The notes beneath the pieces are model-generated. The model was not told the DNA's origin. It ran no database searches and worked only from the letters and a program-made list of their open reading frames with translations. Positions 17,481-26,020 of a stretch of 64,000 nt of DNA are shown in pieces. Position 1 is the first letter of the stretch. Every line of letters begins with the position of its first letter. The position numbers were made by a program, and so were the translations under genes. Source of the DNA: Methylocystis iwaonis (GTDB lineage Bacteria > Pseudomonadota > Alphaproteobacteria > Rhizobiales > Beijerinckiaceae); assembly GCF_027925385.1 (NCBI RefSeq), contig NZ_AP027142.1:2966501-3030500 (forward strand), in the 5' to 3' direction.

Positions 17481-18176
17481 TCACTTGGATATCTGCCGAA
17501 GTCGTTCTTCGAAGGTCACTATCGTTCCATGGATGGAGTCGAGCCCCCGCTCTACCAGAGAGCGAAATTGAACGGCTTTGTCGATCGGCACTATGGAAAG
17601 GCCAATCCCAAAACCGATCGCTCCGGCAATAGAAGCAATGATCACGAAAGAAAACAAACCGCGCAGCATACTATGCGCGTCTCCAACTCGAACATTCTCC
17701 GCCTCCTCGAGGGTGCGGTTTTTCAAACGAGCCCTCTGTAGCCTGACTTGTTCGTCGAGCGTCACAGTTGCAGCCGCCTCTGGCTCGAGCCCTCGCTCAT
17801 CGGCGTGGCGGACGGCTTCTGCCTGTTGGCGCACGATCCTCGCTTCGCCAAGCTCAGTCGAGTCGTTGAGAAACGCCTCCCTGTTGCCGTGCTTTTCCTC
17901 CAGCAATTGGGGGCGCGCCGCCTGAGGCGGCTCGGGCTGTTCTTTCTGACGCCGCTCTTCTTCTCTTTTTTCCAGAGCTGCGAGCCTTTGCTCTATAGAA
18001 GCGAATCTTTTTTGTAGACCGGCGACGGTCCACTCGCCGCAAAGTATTTCATTGCCGCGCTGCTTTTCCTCGCTCGACCGGACGTGAGCCGCCTCGTCCC
18101 GCTCCTTGCTGCGGCGCTCTTCCTCTCTTTGTTCGAAAGCGTCGAGAGTCCAGTCGCTGAGGAAAGCTTTTTTCAT
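17481..18176 (-). CDS. Hypothetical coiled-coil protein with one membrane segment
   Basis: I do not recognise a family for this 231-residue protein. The first half is highly charged and helical, with an internal repeat: FLSDWTLDAFEQREEERRSKE near the N-terminus recurs as CGEWTVAGLQKRF followed by LEKREEERRQKE at about residues 47-80, and a third weaker copy AFLNDSTE appears near residue 100. The C-terminal part has one hydrophobic segment (SFVIIASIAGAIGFGIGLSIV) followed by about 40 residues, so it is probably anchored in the inner membrane. It stands alone, and no RBS or promoter is obvious. Codon use is less GC-rich at third positions than in its neighbours. Confidence 0.6.
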   Translation of the reverse strand: MKKAFLSDWTLDAFEQREEERRSKERDEAAHVRSSEEKQRGNEILCGEWTVAGLQKRFASIEQRLAALEKREEERRQKEQPEPPQAARPQLLEEKHGNREAFLNDSTELGEARIVRQQAEAVRHADERGLEPEAAATVTLDEQVRLQRARLKNRTLEEAENVRVGDAHSMLRGLFSFVIIASIAGAIGFGIGLSIVPIDKAVQFRSLVERGLDSIHGTIVTFEERLRQISK

Positions 18177-18703
18177 GCGTCACTCCCGTTCGTCAGTTTC
18201 TTATGACTTGCCAGATTGAACTTCCGGCTTTTTTGCCCCGCAAGATGCAAAGCGCTGGCGTTGCAGTTGGAGCTCCTATCAACTCTACGTCTCTGTCAGA
18301 CGCGGAACAACTTCCGCCGCCGTCGGACACGGAGAGCGCTTCTCAACTTTCATTACTCAGATCGAAAGCTGCTACCTGGAGAAAGGAAGAAGCAAACCAG
18401 GCGAATTTGTGAAGAATCCGCTTCCGCGCCGAACAATCTCGTTACACAAGTTCTCGGACGCACATCTTGGTTGCAGTCGCGATCAAGCCTTTCATAGGAG
18501 GGGCCATTTTTGGCGCCACGCGGTCCAGTGCGGAAGGCTGCTCTTGACCCGGAAGCCGCCATTGGCAGTGTCTCAGTTTAAAGTTCAGCATTGGGGAAGG
18601 GGATCTTGGTCCAATCAAATGGACGTCCTGCCGGACGGTATCGTATGGGCCCCCAGGAGACATCCCAGGGGCCTCAATGTCCGCGCAACTTGCCTGCCCC
18701 ATC
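18177..18703. other. 527-base region without a convincing gene
   Basis: It lies between the coiled-coil protein (start at 18176) and the end of the hydrolase gene (18704), both on the minus strand. Open frames here (for example 18203-18412 and 18216-18497 on the plus strand) lack family features and overlap one another. It presumably holds the promoter of the coiled-coil gene; I see no repeat element or RNA gene. Confidence 0.35.
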
Positions 18704-19867
18704 CTATGGGCACTGGGGAGTCGTTGGCGGGCGCGGGAATCTCGAGGGATTGGCCACGCTTTCGCGGAGCGCGCCCAGCAAACGACGTCCTGCTTGATCG
18801 AGAGCGGTCCCTGGGTGCGCGGCTTTGTTCCCACCACTCGTATTGCCAAACAAGAAAACGCCGATTTTGGCGCCTTGATCAAAGGCCATGTAGGTTTCAT
18901 AGCCGCTGAGGCCGCCGTTCTTGTCGAGGTAGTCATTCGACAATTGCCACCCAAGGCCCATGGAAAGTCCCTCGGATCCGGCGTAGGCTTGCTGGGTCTC
19001 GGTCATTGCTGCGCCGAGGGGATTGGGCGGCGGGCTGATGGAAGCCTCCAAGAACGTCAGCATGTCCTCAAGCGTCGATGACAGCGCGCCCGCGCCGAGG
19101 CCCGCAGACGTCAGCGCCCAATTGGGCGGATCGACGCGATTATACGCTGGCCCGCCGGCAGCGTCGGTATAGATATGGCCCTGCGCCACCCGCCCAGATA
19201 CATTGCTGTAGTCGACTTGTGTACTTGCCATCCCGAGCGGCGCGGAGATGTTGTCGACCACCACTGCCGGCCAGTTCTGATATGTGGCGTCCCAGTCCGA
19301 GCTCGCGCCGCCGCCATAGGCATGTGACAGCAAAACGCCCAGAAGAGCGAAGCCTTGATTGCTGTAGACCCAATATTTGCCCGGCGTATAAGACGGCTCG
19401 AAGTTACTCAGAAATCGCCCCATCAATGTGAATGAATAGTCGCCGAACGGGTGAGCGCCGCACGTCCCGTCCGGATATCCGGCGCTGTGCGTGGCCAGGT
19501 GCCAAAGGAGAATTTCGCCATACGGTTGGTTGATGCTGACATTCGATGGCAGAAGGCTCGCGACAGATGTTGAGGGTGTGACGGGATTATTCGCCGACGA
19601 AGCCGCGAGCGCCAGCAAGGTCGCTGTAAAGACCTTGCTGTTCGAGCCAATGAAAAACACGATATCCTTGATGTGGACGCTCTCCCTTATTTGGGCGCTT
19701 CCGCTTGCCAGATCAACTTGACCGTAGTGGTAGTAGTATCGAACGCCGCCATAGGTCACGCCGACGAGGATCCCTACGGATTTATTCGGTTCTGGATCTT
19801 TTAATGATCCGATCAGTGGAGAGATATTGTTCTTAACGAGCTCACCAATTTGGTTTGGGTTCAACAT
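18704..19867 (-). CDS. Serine hydrolase of the beta-lactamase / penicillin-binding fold
   Basis: This 387-residue protein belongs to the class C beta-lactamase-related family (Beta-lactamase, PF00144). The active-site SxxK is SNSK in FFIGSNSKVFTATLLA (about residue 75). The YxN motif is YSN in YTPGKYWVYSNQGFALLGVLLS, and the third box is probably NGGLSGYET in place of KTG. No signal peptide is visible at the N-terminus, unlike true beta-lactamases, so an esterase or peptidase role is more likely than antibiotic resistance. It is a single gene with no functional context. Confidence 0.8.
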   Translation of the reverse strand: MLNPNQIGELVKNNISPLIGSLKDPEPNKSVGILVGVTYGGVRYYYHYGQVDLASGSAQIRESVHIKDIVFFIGSNSKVFTATLLALAASSANNPVTPSTSVASLLPSNVSINQPYGEILLWHLATHSAGYPDGTCGAHPFGDYSFTLMGRFLSNFEPSYTPGKYWVYSNQGFALLGVLLSHAYGGGASSDWDATYQNWPAVVVDNISAPLGMASTQVDYSNVSGRVAQGHIYTDAAGGPAYNRVDPPNWALTSAGLGAGALSSTLEDMLTFLEASISPPPNPLGAAMTETQQAYAGSEGLSMGLGWQLSNDYLDKNGGLSGYETYMAFDQGAKIGVFLFGNTSGGNKAAHPGTALDQAGRRLLGALRESVANPSRFPRPPTTPQCP

Positions 19868-20098
19868 TGCCGTCCTCCTGAAAGCATAAGAAATTCCTGT
19901 AAAAACTCAACGAGCCTTCCCTCCCTCTCATCGAGTCTCCGGCGAGACTACATCGCCCGAGGCGAGGGGTGGGCCGTTCCATAATCACCGTCAACACGGC
20001 TGCGCTACGCACGCGCGTGTCCCTACGCTATGTCCAAAGCGGTCGTGCGCAAACCCGCGACCGGAGTCTGCTTGTGGCGCTTTACTGTACTTTGACCA

Positions 20099-21211
20099 TT
20101 AAAACACCAAAGCCCCTGCGGCCGCCGCGCCAAGCAGGCATACATCGTGTAATGCGAGCGCAAGCCGCGACGGGCGCGCGCCTTCATGCAGAAGACGCAG
20201 AGCCGCAACATTCACGGCGCCCCATCCCATCCCGATCGCAAGCAGCCCCGCAGTCACACTCGCGACCGATGCGGCAGAAAGCACTGCGGCGGCGCCCAAA
20301 AGCATGGCGGCAAGCCCGATTCCAACGATCGGCAGCGGCGGGAAAAGCGCCGGCCAACGCGCGGCAAGCGCCGCCGGTCCATACATCGAGAAGAGATGCC
20401 AGCCCATGGCGCCGCCGATGAAGGCAGGCGCGGCCGAACAGACGGCGAGCGTCAGCGGCCCGTGCAACATGCCCGCCGACATCACGAACCAGGCGAGAGC
20501 GCCCGCGATCGTCGCAATCACGAAAGCGCGCGAGAGGCGCCTTTCGACTGGGCCCGGCTTGCCGAAGCGGGCATGCGGCATGCGCACCGAGAGCGCGAGC
20601 GCCGCGATATGCAGGCCTGCGGCGGCCAGCAGCATGGCGCCCGGACTCTCTAAGAGCGACACGAAGAGCGGCGTCAGCAACGCCGCGCCGGCGCCGCCGG
20701 CTAGTACGATCAGCCCGTCGCGCGGCGCGCCTTGCGCGGCGATATGGCGGTAGAAGAGCGCGAAGCCCTGCGCGAGCCCGAGCCAGAAGGCGCCGAGGCA
20801 CAGGCCGAAGAAATTGCCTTTGCTGATGGCGAAAGCGCACAGCGCCCCGCCTGCCGCGCCAAGGCTCGCGCCAAGTCCGAAAGCCGCGCGCCGCCCGAAA
20901 GAGTCGACGAGCATTGCAGCGGGAAAGCTTGCCATCGCCGCGCCGATGAGGAGGAGCGTGAAGGGCCAGCCAACGCGCTCGGCGCTCGGCGCGATGAGGC
21001 GACTTTGCTCGGGGAGAACGGTGAGAACCAGCGCCTGCGCCAGCACAGCGAGCCCGAAGCCCATTGCCAGCGTCAGCCGATGATCGGTGATGTCGGCGCG
21101 CGGCAGCGAGGCCGGACAGGCGCAGACGATCTGGCCGGCGCGCATGGCCGTTGCGCCGTCTTCGTCCTGCGAAGCCGACCCCAGAACGAGATCATCGAGA
21201 TTAACACTCAC
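20099..21211 (-). CDS. ccoA: MFS transporter, CcoA-type copper importer
   Basis: The 370-residue protein is a multi-span MFS permease. It contains MSAGM (Met244, Met248) and HLFSM (His272, Met276). CcoA of Rhodobacter capsulatus has MxxxM and HxxxM motifs in adjacent helices that are needed for copper uptake for cbb3 oxidase, and as I recall they have the same 28-residue offset between the first Met and the His. A GTG start overlaps the TGA of ccoS (GTGA), so it is translationally coupled to the oxidase assembly genes. The inference is that it imports the copper used at the CcoN haem-CuB site. A cytosolic N-terminal extension of about 45 residues with CACP is unusual. Confidence 0.75.
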   Translation of the reverse strand: MSVNLDDLVLGSASQDEDGATAMRAGQIVCACPASLPRADITDHRLTLAMGFGLAVLAQALVLTVLPEQSRLIAPSAERVGWPFTLLLIGAAMASFPAAMLVDSFGRRAAFGLGASLGAAGGALCAFAISKGNFFGLCLGAFWLGLAQGFALFYRHIAAQGAPRDGLIVLAGGAGAALLTPLFVSLLESPGAMLLAAAGLHIAALALSVRMPHARFGKPGPVERRLSRAFVIATIAGALAWFVMSAGMLHGPLTLAVCSAAPAFIGGAMGWHLFSMYGPAALAARWPALFPPLPIVGIGLAAMLLGAAAVLSAASVASVTAGLLAIGMGWGAVNVAALRLLHEGARPSRLALALHDVCLLGAAAAGALVF

Positions 21212-21363
21212 TTTTTACCCTCGAGGTCGTCATCCATCAGCACGCGATGCGCCGCGCCATCGAGATCGTCGAACTGCCCGCGCTTGAGCGACCACATGAA
21301 GGCGACGAGCGCAAGCAAGCCGAGCAACAATGCGAGCGGGATGAGAAAGAGAAGCACCGTCAT
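21208..21363 (-). CDS. ccoS: cbb3 oxidase assembly protein CcoS
   Basis: This 51-residue protein, too small for ordinary ORF cut-offs, has one N-terminal membrane helix (LLFLIPLALLLGLLALVAFMWSL) followed by the conserved KRGQFDDLDGAAHRVL and DD motifs of CcoS/FixS. CcoS is needed to insert haem and CuB into CcoN. Its ATG overlaps the ccoI stop codon by four bases and its stop overlaps the GTG of ccoA, so ccoI-ccoS-ccoA are translated as a coupled unit. Confidence 0.93.
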   Translation of the reverse strand: MTVLLFLIPLALLLGLLALVAFMWSLKRGQFDDLDGAAHRVLMDDDLEGKK

Positions 21364-23651
21364 TCCGCCGCCTCCAATCTGGTCACGTGTTCCCGCGCAT
21401 CGGCGGAGGCGACATCCTGCTCTCTCTCCCGCGAAGCGGGGGAGAGGTGGAGAGGGGGCGCTTGGGGAGATGGCGATCGTTCGCCACCTGCCCCTGCCCG
21501 CAAGGCGTTCAACGTCACCAGGATCGACGATCCCGACATCGCCGCCGCCGCGATCAAAGGCGTGAGAAGCCCCGCCATGGCGAGCGGCACAGCCAAAACA
21601 TTGTAGATCACCGAGAGCGCCAGATTCTCGCGCATCAAGGCGCGCGCCCGACGCGCGACCTCCAGCGCGGTGAGGACAGGCGCGAGGCGTTCGCCGAGAA
21701 ACACGGCGTCGGCCGCCGCCTGGGTGATCTGCGTGGCGTCGATCGGCGAGATGGACACATAGGCCGATGCGAGCGCCGGCGCATCGTTCAATCCATCGCC
21801 GACCATCAAAACCTTGCGGCCCTCGGCGCGCAAGGCTTCGAGCCGCGCGACCTTCCCGGCCGGCTTCAAGGCGCCGGACCAGGTCGAGACGCCGAGCGCG
21901 CGGGCGATTTTTTCGACAGCCTCAACACGGTCGCCGGACAGGATTTCGATCGCGACGCCGCGCTCTTTCAGGGCCGTAATGGCCTCGACGGCGTCGCTGC
22001 GCAAGACCTGCCGGATCTGGAAAAGCGCCTGCGCGTCGCCATGCCGGAAGGCGACGAGCGAGACATCCCCGTCGAGCGCATCGAGACGCGCAGCCTCGTG
22101 ATCGAGCCCGCAGAAATGCGGCGAGCCGAGCCGCGCCTCGACGCCCGCGACCATGGCGCAGACGCCCTGCCCATGATCCTCGCGCGCGTCGAGCGCCGTT
22201 GCGCGTGGCCGCTCCTGCGCGACGGCGCGCGCGAGCGGATGGCTGCTCGCCCGCGCGAGACGCGCCGCTAGGTCGATGACTCCCGCATCGATCTCACGAG
22301 CGTTGACAACGCGCGGCTCGGGCGTGGTCAGCGTGCCGGTCTTGTCGAAGACGATCGTGTCGGCCTCTGCAAGACGCTCGATGGCGTCAGCGCTGTTGAG
22401 CAGCACGCCGGCGCGAAACAGCGCGCCGCTCGCCACGACCTGCACCGCCGGCACGGCGAGCGCCAGAGCGCAGGGGCAGGTGATGATGAGCACGCAGATC
22501 GCCGTAATGAGCGCATGATGCAGGCTTGCGCCATGCCACATCCAAAAGAGCGCCGTGGACAGCGCCGCGAGATGAACCATGGGCGCATAAAGCCGCGACA
22601 CTCGGTCGGCGAGGCGCCGATAGCGCGAGCGCGCATTGGTCGCCTTTTCCAAGAGCCGCTCGATGTCGTCGAGCAATGTCTCGCCATTGCCGGCTTCAAC
22701 GCGGATGGTGAGCGCACCGTCGTAATTCATGCTGCCGGCGTAGACTTGGTCGCCCGATAGAACCGCGCGCTGCTTCGTCTCGCCGGTGATCAGGCTTTCG
22801 TCGAGTTGCGACGCGCCTGTTTCGATCACGCCGTCGACGGGAAGGCGCTCGCCCGGCTTCACCCGCACGATGTCGCCGGCGGCGATTTTAGCGAGCGGAA
22901 CGAGCGTCTCGGCGCCGTCGCTGGACAGGCGGCAGGCAAGCGGCGCGCGCAACGCCGCAAGATTGGCCGCAACCGCGCGCGTCTTGCGCCGCATGGCGTG
23001 ATCCAGGAAGCGGCCCAGCAGCAAGAAGGACAGCAGCATGGTCGCGCTGTCGAAATAGGCGTGCTCGGCATGCGTCAGCGTCTCATAGACGGACATGCCG
23101 AGCGCCAGCAACACGCCGAGCGAGATCGGCACATCCATATTGAGCCGCCCGGCACGCAACGCGCCGAAAGCGCTCTTGAAGAAAGGCTGGCCGGCGAAAG
23201 CCGCCGCCGGCAGCGCGATGAGCGCCGAAACGCCGTGGAAAAGATCGCGCGTCGCCGGATCGATGTCGCCGCCGACCCAGACGCCGACGGAGAGCAGCAT
23301 GATGTTCATCGCCGCAAAGCCGGCGATGGCGAGGCAGCGCAACAGGAAGCGCGAGGTTTCGATCTCCTCGCGCTCGCTCTGCGCGAGTTCGAAAGGATGC
23401 AGCGTATAGCCCATGCGGCGCAGGCGCTCGAAGGCGGCGGCGAGATCGAAGGAGTCGCCGCGCCATTCCAACGCCAGACGACGGTTGCCGTAATTCACGC
23501 GGGCATGATCGAGGCCGGGAAGATCGCTCAAGCCGTGCTCGATCTCGCCGATGCAGGCGGCGCAAGTCATGCCGTCGATTGCCGCCTCGAAGCGGCGCGC
23601 GCCATTTTCGCTGCGGGTGACGAGAGAGTCGAGATCGAAAGCGGCGGTCAT
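21360..23651 (-). CDS. ccoI: Cu+-exporting P-type ATPase for cbb3 assembly
   Basis: CcoI/FixI is a P1B-type ATPase that moves Cu+ out of the cytoplasm for assembly of the cbb3 CuB centre. The 763-residue protein has an N-terminal metal-binding domain (GMTCAACIGEIEHGL), eight predicted membrane helices, the CPC ion site (ITCPCALALAVP), the phosphatase loop LITGET, the phosphorylated Asp in FDKTGTLTTPE, and VGDGLNDAPALA. The core ends at about NALRAGAG. The last 40 or so residues (ERSPSPQAPPLHLSPASRER...) are Pro/Ser/Arg-rich and are encoded by a family D repeat, so they are probably a recent, non-conserved tail. Copper supply links it to the downstream ccoA gene. Confidence 0.95.
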   Translation of the reverse strand: MTAAFDLDSLVTRSENGARRFEAAIDGMTCAACIGEIEHGLSDLPGLDHARVNYGNRRLALEWRGDSFDLAAAFERLRRMGYTLHPFELAQSEREEIETSRFLLRCLAIAGFAAMNIMLLSVGVWVGGDIDPATRDLFHGVSALIALPAAAFAGQPFFKSAFGALRAGRLNMDVPISLGVLLALGMSVYETLTHAEHAYFDSATMLLSFLLLGRFLDHAMRRKTRAVAANLAALRAPLACRLSSDGAETLVPLAKIAAGDIVRVKPGERLPVDGVIETGASQLDESLITGETKQRAVLSGDQVYAGSMNYDGALTIRVEAGNGETLLDDIERLLEKATNARSRYRRLADRVSRLYAPMVHLAALSTALFWMWHGASLHHALITAICVLIITCPCALALAVPAVQVVASGALFRAGVLLNSADAIERLAEADTIVFDKTGTLTTPEPRVVNAREIDAGVIDLAARLARASSHPLARAVAQERPRATALDAREDHGQGVCAMVAGVEARLGSPHFCGLDHEAARLDALDGDVSLVAFRHGDAQALFQIRQVLRSDAVEAITALKERGVAIEILSGDRVEAVEKIARALGVSTWSGALKPAGKVARLEALRAEGRKVLMVGDGLNDAPALASAYVSISPIDATQITQAAADAVFLGERLAPVLTALEVARRARALMRENLALSVIYNVLAVPLAMAGLLTPLIAAAAMSGSSILVTLNALRAGAGGERSPSPQAPPLHLSPASREREQDVASADAREHVTRLEAAE
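21421..21463. repeat. Family D repeat inside the 3' end of ccoI
   Basis: CTCTCCCGCGAAGCGGGGGA with GAGGTGGAGAGGGGGCG has the same design as the family D elements at 25866-26012 and 46944-47060. It is in frame within the ccoI coding sequence and accounts for part of the unusual C-terminal tail. Confidence 0.6.
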
Positions 23652-23678
23652 GCGAGCCTCTTTGAATCAACCAGACTG

Positions 23679-23833
23679 GGGGTGAGCCCCTCTACCTCCC
23701 CTTTACGGGGAGGTCGGCGGTCGTAGACCGCCGGGTGGGGTTCTCGCCGCTACGGCTGGGGTTGGGGCGGGCCCCACCCGTCGCGCTACGCGCGCCACCC
23801 TCCCCGTAAAGGGAAGGGATGGGCTCACGCCCA
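23679..23833. repeat. Palindromic repeat, family C copy 2 (full length)
   Basis: CTCCCCTTTACGGGGAGGTC opens the element and CTCCCCGTAAAGGGAAGGG closes it; inner arms GGCGGTC/GACCGCC and GGGTGGGG/CCCCACCC pair as well. At about 150 bp it fills the whole gap between ccoH and ccoI and therefore interrupts what would otherwise be a continuous ccoGHIS operon. Confidence 0.85.
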
Positions 23834-23848
23834 CCGTCGCCAATACCC

Positions 23849-24379
23849 TTACTCCACGTCGATCCTGTTCTTCGAGCGGAACACTTCATCGCCGCCCCGC
23901 GACGCCGTCAAGACGAGATCGCGTTGCCCCGCGGGGATTACGGCCTTGCCCGCATAGCGCCCCGACGCGGTCTGCTCGAGCTTCACGCGCACATCCTTCG
24001 AGAGATCCGCGGGCGCCGCGAACAGCGCTGTCATCTGCGCGCCGGACACGTCGGCCCCGTCGCCATCGCGCGCGACGACGCGGATTTCCGTCTCGCCGGA
24101 AGCCAGGCGCGACAGCCGCGCGTCGACCTTCCAGTCGCGCATCGCCTGCTCTCTCGCATGCGCAATGTCACGATTATAGGCGAGGCCGCGCTCATAAGGA
24201 CGCGCCACCACTTCGCCCGAAAAGGTCTTCAGCGCCTTGTAGATCATCACGCCATTGACGGCGCCGACGAAGAGGAAGAAGCCGACCATCATCGCCAGCA
24301 CCTTCCGCCCGCTGAGCGGCCTGCCGCCGGCCTCGTAGTCGGATTTCATATTGCGCGGATTGCTCATGACCATGCTCAT
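23849..24379 (-). CDS. ccoH: FixH/CcoH family protein
   Basis: CcoH is a membrane protein required for stable assembly of cbb3 oxidase. The 176-residue protein has one N-terminal transmembrane helix (GRKVLAMMVGFFLFVGAVNGVMIY) followed by a periplasmic domain with the family features TFSGEVVARPYERGLAYNRDIA and WKVDARL. The start at 24379 follows GAGGAAGCGAC and lies nine bases after the ccoG stop, so it is cotranscribed with ccoG. A repeat separates it from ccoI. Confidence 0.93.
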   Translation of the reverse strand: MSMVMSNPRNMKSDYEAGGRPLSGRKVLAMMVGFFLFVGAVNGVMIYKALKTFSGEVVARPYERGLAYNRDIAHAREQAMRDWKVDARLSRLASGETEIRVVARDGDGADVSGAQMTALFAAPADLSKDVRVKLEQTASGRYAGKAVIPAGQRDLVLTASRGGDEVFRSKNRIDVE

Positions 24380-24388
24380 GTCGCTTCC

Positions 24389-25840
24389 TCACGGCCAGAT
24401 GAAAACGTCCGTCACCTGCGTCGCCTCGCCGCTTACGGCGTCGGTCGTGGTGAAGGTAACGGGGGCCTGTCCCTTGCTCCCGCCCGCGCCGTGGGTCGAG
24501 AGCAGAACGCGCGCTTCGCGGGTTTGATCCGGGCCGACCTCGATCACGGCCTTGCCTTTGTTGCCCGGCGTCACGCCGACGATCTCCAACTGCGCGCCCG
24601 CGACGCCGGAGACGGCGATGGTGAAGCTCCGCGCCTCCGCCTTCTTATTGGCGAAGCGCAGCGTATAGCCATTGCGCACGCCGCCGTCTTTCAGACGCAC
24701 GGCGAGCGGATTGCGATCGTGCAGCACGCTCACATGCATGTCGTCGCGCGTCGCGAGCGTTACCGACATGAAGCCGGCGACGCCGAGAATGAGCAGGACG
24801 TAAAGCACGGTCCGCACGCGGAACGGCTTGTAGATCGCGCTCTCGCCGCATTGGCGGCGCTTGACGTTCATCTCCGTATCGTAGCCGATGAGCCGCGCCG
24901 GGCGATGAATTTTCTCCATGATCGCGTCGCAGGCGTCGATGCAGAGGCCACACTGAATGCAGCCGAGTTGCGACCCCTTACGGATGTCGACGCCCGTCGG
25001 ACAGACGGCGACGCATTGGCCGCAATCCACGCAATCGCCCGACGGCAGATTGGCCGCGCGTGCCGCGGTCGCTTGCTTAAGCGACATGCGCGGCTCGCCG
25101 CGATCGTAGCGATAAGTGACATTCAGCGCATATTCGTCCGTCAGAGCCGCCTGAATGCGCGGCCAGGGGCAGGCGTGCAGGCAAAGCTTCTCGCGCATCA
25201 CGCCGGCGAAGACGTAAGTCGTGAAGGTGAGAATGCCGATCCAGAGATAGGTGTCGAAGGCGCCGTTTCGGAATGTCGCCAATTTCCACACGACTGTCGG
25301 CGCGTCGGTGAAATAGAGCACCCAGGCGCCGCCGGTCCACCAGGCGATGAGCAGCCACAAGAAATGCTTCGAAACCTTTTTGCGGATTTTATCGCGCGTC
25401 CACGGACTTTCGTCGAGCGTGACGCGGTCGCGCGCATCGCCCTCGATCCAACGCTCGGTCGTCAGATAGAAATCGGTCCACACCGTCTGCGGGCACATAT
25501 AGCCGCACCAGATGCGGCCGGCGACGGCGTTCATGAGAAAAAGCGCCAGCGCCGCGAGGATCAGAAGGCCGGTGACGTAATAGACTTCCTGCGGCCAGAT
25601 CTCGATGAAGAAGAAATAAAAGCGCCGGTGCGGGAAATCGACGAGAACGGCCTGGCTCGGCGCGTTGAGCCCACGATCCCAGCGCACGAAGGGAAGAAAA
25701 TAATAGATTGCGAGCGTCGCGAATTGAATGCCCCATTTGATGCGGCGGAATTGTCCGTCGACCTTCTTGGGATAGACCTTGTGCGGCGCTTCGACGATGG
25801 GGTCGTCGAGAAGAATTGATTGGGTTTCCGCGCTGGACAT
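24389..25840 (-). CDS. ccoG: cbb3 oxidase accessory ferredoxin-like protein CcoG
   Basis: CcoG (FixG/RdxA) is a membrane-bound iron-sulfur protein proposed to reduce Cu2+ to Cu+ during cbb3 assembly. The 483-residue protein has the expected transmembrane helices in its N-terminal half and two 4Fe-4S motifs, CVDCGQCVAVCP and CIQCGLCIDACD. The conserved CPWPRIQAA segment and a C-terminal immunoglobulin-like domain (FixG_C) complete the architecture. It lies downstream of ccoP, separated by a repeat of about 150 bp, and directly upstream of ccoH. Confidence 0.95.
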   Translation of the reverse strand: MSSAETQSILLDDPIVEAPHKVYPKKVDGQFRRIKWGIQFATLAIYYFLPFVRWDRGLNAPSQAVLVDFPHRRFYFFFIEIWPQEVYYVTGLLILAALALFLMNAVAGRIWCGYMCPQTVWTDFYLTTERWIEGDARDRVTLDESPWTRDKIRKKVSKHFLWLLIAWWTGGAWVLYFTDAPTVVWKLATFRNGAFDTYLWIGILTFTTYVFAGVMREKLCLHACPWPRIQAALTDEYALNVTYRYDRGEPRMSLKQATAARAANLPSGDCVDCGQCVAVCPTGVDIRKGSQLGCIQCGLCIDACDAIMEKIHRPARLIGYDTEMNVKRRQCGESAIYKPFRVRTVLYVLLILGVAGFMSVTLATRDDMHVSVLHDRNPLAVRLKDGGVRNGYTLRFANKKAEARSFTIAVSGVAGAQLEIVGVTPGNKGKAVIEVGPDQTREARVLLSTHGAGGSKGQAPVTFTTTDAVSGEATQVTDVFIWP

Positions 25841-25865
25841 GGCTTCAACTCACTGGTTCAGATGA

Positions 25866-26012
25866 TCGGGCTCCCCCTCTCCCGCTTGCGGGAGAGGGCG
25901 GCCTCTCCCGCTTGCGGGAGAGGGCGGCCCTCGCGTGAGCGAGGGTTGGGTGAGGGCCCTCATCCGTCACCGCTTCGCGGCGACACCTTCTCCCGCAAGG
26001 GGGAGAAGGAGA
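25866..26012. repeat. Palindromic repeat, family D copy 1 (with internal tandem)
   Basis: CTCTCCCGCTTGCGGGAGAG occurs twice in tandem, followed by GGCCCTCGCGTGAGCGAGGG and a closing CTTCTCCCGCAAGGGGGAGAAG. It fills the gap between ccoP and ccoG. The tandem duplication of the first hairpin is directly visible. Confidence 0.8.
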
Positions 26013-26020
26013 ATCCTCCC

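Noticed and set aside
18409..18909. 166-codon plus-strand frame
   Set aside because: Half lies antisense to the hydrolase gene and the rest has no protein signature.
18704..19867. Antibiotic-resistance beta-lactamase
   Set aside because: The SxxK and YxN boxes fit the fold, but there is no signal peptide and no clear KTG box, so resistance is not supported.
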